Of a DNA stretch of 14,405 bases, positions 6,676 to 13,050 are shown piece by piece; the first letter of the stretch is position 1; each line of letters starts with the position of its first letter. This DNA is from an uncultured Acidimicrobiia bacterium (GTDB lineage Bacteria; Actinomycetota; Acidimicrobiia; Spongiisociales; UBA5794), in the NCBI GenBank assembly GCA_913031525.1, contig CAJWGC010000012.1, positions 1 to 14,405 on the forward strand, in the 5' to 3' direction. The position numbers and the translations under genes were made by a program. The notes under the pieces were generated by a model. It had not been told where the DNA came from and ran no database searches. It was given only the letters and a program-made list of their open reading frames with translations.

Positions 6676-8408
6676 TGACTGACCACACTGAGGCTCTTTA
6701 CGCCTTCTTTGATGCGTTTTTTGTTCAGCTTCGAGCTGCAGGTGTTCACAGAGCTGTTATTTCACCTGGTTACCGTTCTGCTCCGCTAGCGGTGAGTGCA
6801 GATAGAGCCGGTCTTGAGATCACTGTTCAGATTGATGAGCGTTCCGCTGGATTTTTCGCTTTAGGAATCGCGAAGGCACGTCGAGAAGCGGTCGCTCTCA
6901 TCTGTACTTCTGGTACTGCAGCTGCCAACTACTTTCCCGCGGTGATCGAAGCTAACCGGTCAGCAGTTCCGTTGATCGTTTTAACTGCAGACCGGCCTCC
7001 TGAACTAAGGGGCTGGGGGTCTAACCAAACCATCGATCAGGTCCGACTTTATGGCTCGAATCCGCGTTGGTTTGCTGAGCTTCCTGTGGCTTCTGAGGTT
7101 GAGCCTGATGTTGCTAGCCACTTTGCAGTCCGAGCGGTCGCGGAAGCGATGTCATCTCCTGCTGGCCCGGTTCACCTTAATTTTCCCGTACGTTGGCCTT
7201 TGACCCCTAGTGGCAGCACTTCCTCAGTTTCTCTTGCTACTACTGTGCGGAAACCCAATTCGGTATTGCCTTCTGACGATACCGTGGCCGATCTCGCTGC
7301 TGCGATGGCGCACTATCGCCGGGGCCTTATCATTGCCGGAGCATTGAATCCTGGTTCGTTTGATGTCCGAGATGTGTTGACGGTCGCGGCTCGTTCTCGA
7401 TGGCCAGTGATCGCCGAACCGGTTTCACAGTTGCGTGTTGCGGACCGTACTACCGAGGCAACGGTCATTTCATCAGGTGCTCATTTGGCGGGAGTGCCTG
7501 GGTTCACTTCCGCTGCGCGTCCTGAAGTTCTCGTGCTTATTGGCGCCGGATTCTCGAGTGCTTCACTTCGTCGATGGGTGGAATCCTGTGACGCAGAGCG
7601 TGTGTTCATAATCGGTGACGGTCCCGAGTGGAATGACGATTCCTTCACCGCTACTGACTTCATTCGACATGACGTGAGGTCTGTTTTTGGGGCCCTGGTA
7701 CGTATGCTGCCCGCGCTGACACAGGCAAGTGATTGGGAAGATTTTTGGATTGAAGCCGATTTGGCTGCTTCAGAAGCGATCCGTGCCTCATTGATTCGTT
7801 CTGAAATGTTTGGAGGTCGAGTTGTTACTGCTTTGGCTGGAGCGCTGCCGGACAAGATTCCACTCTTCGTGGGCAATTCTATGGCTGTGCGGGATTTCGA
7901 TCTTTTCTGGCCGCGGCAAGATGAACTTCTTTCTCTTTATTCCAATCGAGGAGCTTCCGGTATCGACGGCGTTATCTCCACAGCACTAGGAGTAGCGGCC
8001 GGATCTGCCCGACCTGTAGTCGCCGTGCTGGGTGATTTGTCTTTCCTCCACGATCTTGGAGGCCTGCTAGCAGCGGCGCGCTTAGAGCTTCCTCTCGTGA
8101 CGGTGGTCATAGACAATGGTGGCGGGGGGATATTCTCCTTACTTCCTATTGCCGATCTAGACGGCGCGGTACGTTTCGATGAGCTTTTTCGTACTCCACA
8201 TTTAGCGGACATCGGAGCTATTTCTGCCGGCCTTGGATTGGCGTATCATCGCGTAGAAAATTCTACGGATTTACAGAGTGCCCTCCTATCGGCAATCGGA
8301 AGCTCAGGACCGGTGGTGATAGAGATTTCTGTCGCTCCAGCTGCTAGCTCGTTGGTTCATCAGAACGTCGCTCTTGCTGTTTCTGAAGCAGTTGCAGAGT
8401 TTCTGTGA
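6675..8408 (+). CDS. menD: 2-succinyl-5-enolpyruvyl-6-hydroxy-3-cyclohexene-1-carboxylate synthase (MenD)
   Basis: This thiamine-diphosphate enzyme joins the succinic semialdehyde unit from 2-oxoglutarate to isochorismate, releasing CO2. It has 577 residues, near the usual 550-580. Glu55 in QIDERSAGFFALG is the conserved cofactor-activating glutamate. The thiamine/Mg2+ motif runs from Gly453-Asp454 (GDLSFLHDLGG) to Asn481 in VVIDNGGGG. SNRGASGIDG and RPPELRGWGSNQTIDQ are further family signatures. One oddity is Tyr33 in SPGYRS, where the enzymes I know have SPGSRS, placing Tyr at a usually conserved active-site serine. The TGATG overlap with menF and the immediate menH start imply coupled translation. 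The assignment is firm. Confidence 0.96.
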   Translation: MTDHTEALYAFFDAFFVQLRAAGVHRAVISPGYRSAPLAVSADRAGLEITVQIDERSAGFFALGIAKARREAVALICTSGTAAANYFPAVIEANRSAVPLIVLTADRPPELRGWGSNQTIDQVRLYGSNPRWFAELPVASEVEPDVASHFAVRAVAEAMSSPAGPVHLNFPVRWPLTPSGSTSSVSLATTVRKPNSVLPSDDTVADLAAAMAHYRRGLIIAGALNPGSFDVRDVLTVAARSRWPVIAEPVSQLRVADRTTEATVISSGAHLAGVPGFTSAARPEVLVLIGAGFSSASLRRWVESCDAERVFIIGDGPEWNDDSFTATDFIRHDVRSVFGALVRMLPALTQASDWEDFWIEADLAASEAIRASLIRSEMFGGRVVTALAGALPDKIPLFVGNSMAVRDFDLFWPRQDELLSLYSNRGASGIDGVISTALGVAAGSARPVVAVLGDLSFLHDLGGLLAAARLELPLVTVVIDNGGGGIFSLLPIADLDGAVRFDELFRTPHLADIGAISAGLGLAYHRVENSTDLQSALLSAIGSSGPVVIEISVAPAASSLVHQNVALAVSEAVAEFL

Positions 8409-9232
8409 TGCAACCACTTGGGGCTGTCGGCTCAACCCACTTACAAATTTATGATCGAGGTACTTCGAGCTCCGTGTTGGTGCTCCATGGCTTCACTGGA
8501 TCCGCGGCGGCGATGGAAGGCCTGTCAGAACCATTGTCAGCTAACCACCGCGTTGTTACGGCTGATCTACCTGGCCATGGCGCGTCAGCAGCGCCCACTC
8601 TGGGTTACACGATGGCTGATGTTGTAGACGACATTGCTGAGATTGTGTTATCTCTAGAACTCGCTCCGGTTCATCTTGTTGGCTATTCAATGGGAGGACG
8701 AATTGCGTTGTCGTATGCGGTTACTCATGGATCTGATTTGAGATCACTTTTTCTCATCGGGGCTTCCGCTGGGCTGGCGATGGATCGAGAACGACGTCGA
8801 CGTTGTCAGGCCGATGACGCATTGGCTGATCAAATAGAGGAGCGCGGTATGGAGTGGTTCGCGAACTACTGGTCATCTCAGCCTCTGCTCCAGCCTGTTA
8901 CCGATAGAGGCGCAGTGGCTGCGAATGCGTTGGAACTCATACGAAAAAGTCATGATCCTGTTGGACAGGCCAACGCTTTACGAGCGCTTGGTGTCGGCCG
9001 TATGCCTCCTGTGCACGACGAGCTCGGCCAAATCAGAATTCCGACAGCCCTTCTAGCGGGTTCCGAGGACGTCCGATATGTGACGATTGCCTCCGAAATG
9101 AAAGTGGCTATGCCTTGCGCTGAGATGTTCGTGCTTCAAGATGCTGGACATGCAGCCCATCTGGATGCTCCCAGTGAAGTTGTCCGTATTGCACTCGACT
9201 TTTTTGCTGAGGTCGAAGCGAGTTCCCGATGA
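8408..9232 (+). CDS. menH: 2-succinyl-6-hydroxy-2,4-cyclohexadiene-1-carboxylate synthase (MenH), alpha/beta hydrolase
   Basis: The predicted reaction is elimination of pyruvate from SEPHCHC to give SHCHC. It is an alpha/beta hydrolase of 274 residues. Landmarks are the oxyanion region HGFTGS, the nucleophile Ser94 in GYSMGG, Asp221 in GSEDVRY as the likely triad acid, and His248 in DAGHAAHLDAP. I chose the ATG at 8408, which shares one base with the menD TGA; a GTG one codon earlier (8405) is equally possible. Its end overlaps menC in ATGA. Alpha/beta hydrolases are hard to tell apart by sequence. The name rests on its place between menD and menC and on the family-like GYSMGGR and AGHxxHxE/D patterns. 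Confidence 0.88.
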   Translation: MQPLGAVGSTHLQIYDRGTSSSVLVLHGFTGSAAAMEGLSEPLSANHRVVTADLPGHGASAAPTLGYTMADVVDDIAEIVLSLELAPVHLVGYSMGGRIALSYAVTHGSDLRSLFLIGASAGLAMDRERRRRCQADDALADQIEERGMEWFANYWSSQPLLQPVTDRGAVAANALELIRKSHDPVGQANALRALGVGRMPPVHDELGQIRIPTALLAGSEDVRYVTIASEMKVAMPCAEMFVLQDAGHAAHLDAPSEVVRIALDFFAEVEASSR

Positions 9233-10323
9233 TTCTTGGCGCCAAGTTTTTTCACTACGAACTTGGCTTTGAAAGACCAGTAGCCGTTGGAGATAGCCTT
9301 CATCGGTCTCGCAGCGGTTTTTTGCTGGGTCTCTGGGATGATGAAGGCCATGTTGGCTGGGGTGACGCAGCACCGTTGCCAGGATGGTCACGAGATTCTT
9401 TGGCGCACGTGGAAGTTGCGTTTTCTTCCCTGGCTGCTGCCATTTCTGATCGACCTAGGAGCGCTGAAACGCTGAGGGATACTGCAGCTGCCTGGTCAAC
9501 TCGGCTTCCCGCCGCTCGTGCTGCTCTAGATATGGCATTACTTGATCTTGCCGCTCGATCCCAGGATATTTCTGTTGCCGCGTTCCTGGTTTCGGGAACT
9601 TTACCGGCGGAACGAGTGCCAGTGAACTCCTTGATCAAAGGCCAAACTCCGGATGCTTGCGGAGCAGCGGCTGCCACGGCTGCTAGAGAGGGATTCAGCG
9701 TGTTCAAGCTTAAGCTTGGAGAATGCTTGCCCTCGCTGGATGTTGAGCGAGTCGCCGCGGTTCGCGATGCGGTGGGACCATCTGCTGTTATTCGAGTCGA
9801 CGTCGCTAGTCGGTGGGACGTAGAAACTGCTCTCTCTGCACTGAAGCTTATTGAACCGTTCAATATCGAATATGTCGAAGACCCAGTTGCCGGAATCGAC
9901 GAACTGTCCCAGGTTGCAGCTAACGCCGCGGTTCCGGTTGCCGTCGACGCGATGTTGGCTCACGATCCTGACCCTTTCGCTGTCGTCGCGGCAGTAGCGG
10001 CTGATGTATTCATACTCAAGCCTTCAGCAATTGGCGGACTGGTGCTTTCGCGGCAGGTCGCTACTCGCATCGCGGAAGATGGACGATCTGCAGTCGTAAC
10101 ATCCTTCCTAGATAGCGCGATCGGACTCACTGGAGCTGTACACCTCGTCGCGTCGCTTCCACCGGTGTTGGCAAGTGGTCTGGCGACTTCGGATTTGCTT
10201 GCAGAGAACGTTGCAGAACCTCCTCCTATAGAACGTGGCGCAATTCTTGTTCCTACAGGCCCTGGGTTTGGGATTGAACCATTTAGAAAGGGCATCATCA
10301 AACGAGAAAGGACTGAAGCATGA
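9229..10323 (+). CDS. menC: o-Succinylbenzoate synthase (MenC)
   Basis: This enolase-superfamily dehydratase converts SHCHC to o-succinylbenzoate. It has 364 residues. The N-terminal capping domain is followed by a barrel with Lys160-x-Lys162 (FKLKLG), the metal ligands Asp191 (RVDVASRW), Glu217 (EYVEDPV) and Asp240 (VAVDAM), and the second catalytic lysine Lys264 (ILKPSAIGG). All five hallmark residues are present. The start codon lies in the ATGA overlap with menH and the stop lies in the ATGA overlap with menB. N-acylamino acid racemase and dipeptide epimerase share this motif set, but the operon context makes OSB synthase by far the best reading. Confidence 0.93.
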   Translation: MILGAKFFHYELGFERPVAVGDSLHRSRSGFLLGLWDDEGHVGWGDAAPLPGWSRDSLAHVEVAFSSLAAAISDRPRSAETLRDTAAAWSTRLPAARAALDMALLDLAARSQDISVAAFLVSGTLPAERVPVNSLIKGQTPDACGAAAATAAREGFSVFKLKLGECLPSLDVERVAAVRDAVGPSAVIRVDVASRWDVETALSALKLIEPFNIEYVEDPVAGIDELSQVAANAAVPVAVDAMLAHDPDPFAVVAAVAADVFILKPSAIGGLVLSRQVATRIAEDGRSAVVTSFLDSAIGLTGAVHLVASLPPVLASGLATSDLLAENVAEPPPIERGAILVPTGPGFGIEPFRKGIIKRERTEA

Positions 10324-11189
10324 ACGACATTGATCCTGCTGTTACCACCATCAAACCGGGGACTTTTTGGACGGTTTCTCGAGATTACAGTGACATCAGG
10401 TATGAGACTGCAGAGGGGATAGCCAAACTAACCATCAATCGACCGGAAGTCCGTAATGCATTCCGACCCCAGACATTGTTCGAATTGTCTGATGCAGTTA
10501 ATGCTGCGAGAGATGATTCTGAAATCGGAGTCATCGTGCTCACCGGACAGGGGGATTTGGCGTTTTGCTCCGGAGGCGACCAGCGGATCCGCGGTGATGA
10601 TGGCTATCTCGGCGACGATGTAATGTCTCAACAAGGAATCGGAAGGCTCAATGTCCTTGATCTTCAGATTCAAATTCGCCGCACACCGAAGCCAGTGGTA
10701 GCAATGGTTGCGGGATACGCCATCGGAGGCGGTCACGTACTTCATGTTGTCTGCGATCTCACTATTGCTGCCGACAATGCGCGATTCGGCCAAACAGGAC
10801 CCAGGGTGGGTTCCTTCGATGGTGGCTATGGATCGGGATTATTAGCTCGCAACATAGGGCAGAAGCGCGCTCGAGAGATCTGGTTTTTGTGTAGACAGTA
10901 TTCGGCAGAGGAGGCCTATCAGATGGGAATGGTTAATACCGTTGTACCTTTAGAGGATCTGGAAATTGAAACTGTCAAGTGGTGTCAAGAGATGCTGGCA
11001 ATGTCGCCGCTCGCTTTGCGCATGATCAAAGCGTCGATGAATGCAGCTGATGACGGTCTTGCCGGAATACAGCAGTTGGCTGGAGACGCCACGCTTCTGT
11101 TTTATCAGACCGATGAGGCTCAGCATGGTCGCGATAGCTATGTCCAAAAGAAGAAACCTGACTTTTCTCAGTTTCCTAAGCGCCCTTAG
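10320..11189 (+). CDS. menB: 1,4-Dihydroxy-2-naphthoyl-CoA synthase (MenB)
   Basis: This crotonase-fold enzyme closes o-succinylbenzoyl-CoA into 1,4-dihydroxy-2-naphthoyl-CoA. It has 289 residues. Visible signatures are FCSGGDQRIRGDDGY, the oxyanion-hole stretch AGYAIGGGHVLHVVCDL, VGSFDGGYGSG, IGQKRAREIWFLCRQY and the C-terminal DSYVQKKKPDFSQFPKRP tail. Gly160 in QTGPRVGSFDGG occupies the place where mycobacterial MenB carries a catalytic aspartate. This is the pattern known from the bicarbonate-requiring E. coli type. The first about 25 residues extend beyond the usual core. It ends the men operon; its acyl-CoA substrate needs MenE, which is not in the window. Confidence 0.97.
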   Translation: MNDIDPAVTTIKPGTFWTVSRDYSDIRYETAEGIAKLTINRPEVRNAFRPQTLFELSDAVNAARDDSEIGVIVLTGQGDLAFCSGGDQRIRGDDGYLGDDVMSQQGIGRLNVLDLQIQIRRTPKPVVAMVAGYAIGGGHVLHVVCDLTIAADNARFGQTGPRVGSFDGGYGSGLLARNIGQKRAREIWFLCRQYSAEEAYQMGMVNTVVPLEDLEIETVKWCQEMLAMSPLALRMIKASMNAADDGLAGIQQLAGDATLLFYQTDEAQHGRDSYVQKKKPDFSQFPKRP

Positions 11190-11190
11190 G
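11175..11190 (+). terminator. Perfect 6-bp hairpin at the menB stop codon, weak terminator candidate
   Basis: CCTAAG, the four-base loop CGCC, and CTTAGG form a perfect short hairpin whose right arm contains the menB TAG stop. No T-run follows, so it is not a standard intrinsic terminator. It could slow polymerase, protect the men transcript end, or be chance. The next 55 bases lead to ccmA. Confidence 0.25.
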
Positions 11191-11210
11191 CGAAGTGGAA
11201 TGCATACAGG

Positions 11211-11244
11211 TGGAGTCGAGCAGAGCCTCCCTTAAACTGCGGCG
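11211..11244 (+). promoter_or_regulatory. Possible leaderless promoter of the ccm operon
   Basis: TAAACT at 11233-11238 is a plausible -10 box lying 6 bases before the ccmA ATG at 11245. That would make the start leaderless, and no Shine-Dalgarno is present to contradict this. The paired -35 (TGGAGT at 11211, 16-base spacer) matches poorly. The 55-base gap is the first real gap after merR, which also suggests a new transcript begins here. Confidence 0.3.
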
Positions 11245-11889
11245 ATGTCGATAGATCCGCCTCTGATCAAACTGCGCAGTATTGGTGTTCGCATTGGTGC
11301 GGCGAATATCTTGCGCGAGTTGGATCTAACAGTTCTCAGTGGTGAAGGAGTCGGTATCTATGGAGATAATGGATCTGGCAAGACGACTTTGCTTCGTACG
11401 GTCGCCACGTTGTTGCGGCCGTCTTCGGGGCGCGGCATGGTGTTGGGAGCTGACCTCGCTTCCGCAGAACGTTTCAAAGTAAGAACCCGTATTGGGTTCA
11501 TTGGCCATATACCCGCGCTTTATCCGGAACTGACGCTAGAAGAAAACCTGAAATTTATTACTCGAGTAACCGGCAAGTCATCGTCTTCCATTCCGGTAGC
11601 TCTCGAGACAGTAGGCCTTTCCAGTGCTTCCAGTAGGAGAGTGGACGAATGTTCATACGGGATGCAGCGGCGTGCTGAGTTTGCAAGGGAAATACTACGT
11701 AGTCCTGATCTTCTCTTGCTCGATGAGCCGCATACTGCTCTCGATGCTTCAGCTATTGAAATCGTGGAATATCTTGTTGGGCAAGTAACTGAATCGGGTG
11801 GCGCGGTTTTAATTGTTTCGCATGACCGCGACCGAGTCGCTCCGATGTTGTCTCGAGTTTCTGAATTGAAAGCGGGGATGCTCTCATGA
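11245..11889 (+). CDS. ccmA: Haem exporter ATP-binding subunit CcmA
   Basis: This is the ATPase of the CcmAB(CD) ABC transporter that releases haem-loaded CcmE during System I cytochrome c maturation; it acts on the cytosolic face of the membrane. It has 214 residues, typical for CcmA. Walker A is GDNGSGKTT (40-48), the ABC signature is CSYGMQRR (136-143), Walker B is LLLLDEP (156-162), and the H-loop is SHD with His193. The signature deviates from LSGGQ, keeping Ser and Gly. The naming relies on the CcmB-like permease and CcmC-like protein that follow, since the ATPase alone could belong to many exporters. Its stop overlaps the ccmB ATG in ATGA. Confidence 0.9.
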   Translation: MSIDPPLIKLRSIGVRIGAANILRELDLTVLSGEGVGIYGDNGSGKTTLLRTVATLLRPSSGRGMVLGADLASAERFKVRTRIGFIGHIPALYPELTLEENLKFITRVTGKSSSSIPVALETVGLSSASSRRVDECSYGMQRRAEFAREILRSPDLLLLDEPHTALDASAIEIVEYLVGQVTESGGAVLIVSHDRDRVAPMLSRVSELKAGMLS

Positions 11890-12554
11890 TGAGCTTTTGG
11901 GATCAAGTTCGTGCTGCTGTGAAGCGAGATCTTCTTCGAGAACGTCGTGCTGGAGAAGTGTTTTGGATCACGATGCCCTTCGGTTCCGTTGCGTTGTTGC
12001 TTATACCGATCGCAGTAGGTACCGATCTCCCGTTGCTAAGACGCATCGGTCCGGGAATTTTCTGGATAGTGGTACTGTTTTTTGGTGCGCTGATCGCCGT
12101 GCGCCGTACCGGAGCAGAGACTCCTGCGCAGCGCGATCTCGTAGCGCTACTTGGTATTGATCCGGCGGCTTCATTCACTGGCCGAGTCATGGCTGGAGGT
12201 TTACTTCTCAGTGGATTCCAGGTCGTTGCCGGGATAGTTGCTGTGTTGCTCTATGACATCGAACTTGATAGCTGGCCTTGGCTTTTCCTTATTGTTCCTT
12301 TGACAGCTGTCGGACTTGCCGGTCTCGGTATCGTCGCTGGTGCGATCACTATTAGTCTCAACGCCAGTCCTGCGCTTGTCCCCTTGCTCGTCGCTCCGTT
12401 ATCGGTTCCCTTGGTGGTTGCCGCTACAGAGTCCACGGACGTGCTTAGCACTGGTGGAAGTATCCTCCCGTGGTTACTGTTGATGATCGTCGTCGATCTT
12501 GTTCTGGCCGTCACTGGAGTCCTGACTGCCAGGCCTTTACAGGAGACCCAATGA
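11886..12554 (+). CDS. ccmB: Haem exporter membrane subunit CcmB
   Basis: This is the integral membrane permease of the CcmABC complex. It has 222 residues, normal for CcmB, with about six hydrophobic segments: around 26-44, 53-69, 103-122, 131-156, 162-182 and 194-214. The N-terminal RAAVKRDLLRERRAGEVFW resembles the usual CcmB opening, and the RTGAETPAQRDLVALLGIDP loop matches the ExxxGxxxxLLLxPxxR-like loop loosely. It starts in the ATGA overlap with ccmA (an ATG ATG pair, so the second Met is possible) and overlaps ccmC by four bases at its end. The identification is helped greatly by its neighbours. Confidence 0.88.
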   Translation: MMSFWDQVRAAVKRDLLRERRAGEVFWITMPFGSVALLLIPIAVGTDLPLLRRIGPGIFWIVVLFFGALIAVRRTGAETPAQRDLVALLGIDPAASFTGRVMAGGLLLSGFQVVAGIVAVLLYDIELDSWPWLFLIVPLTAVGLAGLGIVAGAITISLNASPALVPLLVAPLSVPLVVAATESTDVLSTGGSILPWLLLMIVVDLVLAVTGVLTARPLQETQ

Positions 12555-13030
12555 CTTCTCAGGACCGGAAACGCCGAGTGTCAGGTGTACTCAACATCAG
12601 TGCAGTTGTTCTTGTGGCGGTAGCTCTTGGTTTTTCTCTTTTTAGCCCACGCGATGTCATTCAAGGCGACCTGACCAGAATGCTCTATGTGCACGTCCCT
12701 TCCATCATCACGGCCTATCTTGCTTTTGGCTTAACGACCTTTGCGACGATCGTTTATCTGGTAAGGCGTGATTTGCAATGGGATCGCTGGGCGGCCGCGG
12801 CGGCTGAGATCGGAGTCGTCTTTCTGGGGCTTGCCATTGTCACGGGAATGATCTGGGGTAAGCCTGTCTGGGGAGTCTGGTGGACGTGGGATGCCCGTTT
12901 GACCTCGACTGCGTTGATGTTTTTTATCTATCCGGCCGTCAACCTCGCATCTGGCTTAATCGCACACCGGCCAAGAAAAAACTTAATGAAGGTGAGGCGC
13001 CATGAGTCAGCCTTCAAGATCTTTAACTAA
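12551..13030 (+). CDS. ccmC: CcmC, 3'-truncated and joined to unrelated sequence
   Basis: CcmC is the membrane protein that presents haem to CcmE. The frame starts at the ATG overlapping the ccmB stop and gives 159 residues, while family members usually have about 220-250. Residues 1-127 are clearly CcmC: an N-terminal membrane segment, His48 in LYVHVPS (first haem-ligand histidine), and the tryptophan-rich haem motif WGKPVWGVWWTWDARLTS at about 102-119. After LMFFIY (about position 12,930) the frame runs into PAVNLASG and a basic tail that does not resemble CcmC. The remaining membrane helices and the second haem-ligand histidine are missing, so this product should not work. A longer reading from 12470 would overlap ccmB by 27 codons and is rejected. 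Either the gene is disrupted or the contig is misjoined here. Confidence 0.85.
   Translation: MTSQDRKRRVSGVLNISAVVLVAVALGFSLFSPRDVIQGDLTRMLYVHVPSIITAYLAFGLTTFATIVYLVRRDLQWDRWAAAAAEIGVVFLGLAIVTGMIWGKPVWGVWWTWDARLTSTALMFFIYPAVNLASGLIAHRPRKNLMKVRRHESAFKIFN
12926..12950. other. Breakpoint: end of ccm sequence, start of foreign sequence
   Basis: CcmC similarity ends at about 12,930 in mid-gene. The expected continuation (rest of ccmC, then ccmE/ccmF-type genes) is replaced by the tail of another reading frame, a short ORF and a P-type ATPase with a different codon flavour (more C-ending codons such as GCC, ATC and GGC). No inverted repeat or target duplication is visible at the join. The two explanations are a real insertion or recombination, and an assembly chimera between two organisms. 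The exact base cannot be fixed. Confidence 0.7.
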
Positions 13031-13050
13031 TGCTATAACTCCAATTTAAA

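Noticed and set aside
6321..6749. 142-codon open frame on the minus strand across the menF-menD junction
   Set aside because: It is antisense to two well-supported genes, with no recognisable motif or ribosome site.
9300..9863. 187-codon open frame on the minus strand
   Set aside because: It lies wholly antisense to menC, whose five catalytic residues are intact. Its composition is Ser/Ala/Arg-rich low complexity, typical of an antisense shadow.
12470..12550. Upstream extension of the ccmC frame from an ATG at 12470
   Set aside because: It would overlap ccmB by 27 codons and give a non-CcmC N-terminus. The ATG at 12551 in the ATGA overlap matches the neighbouring junction style.
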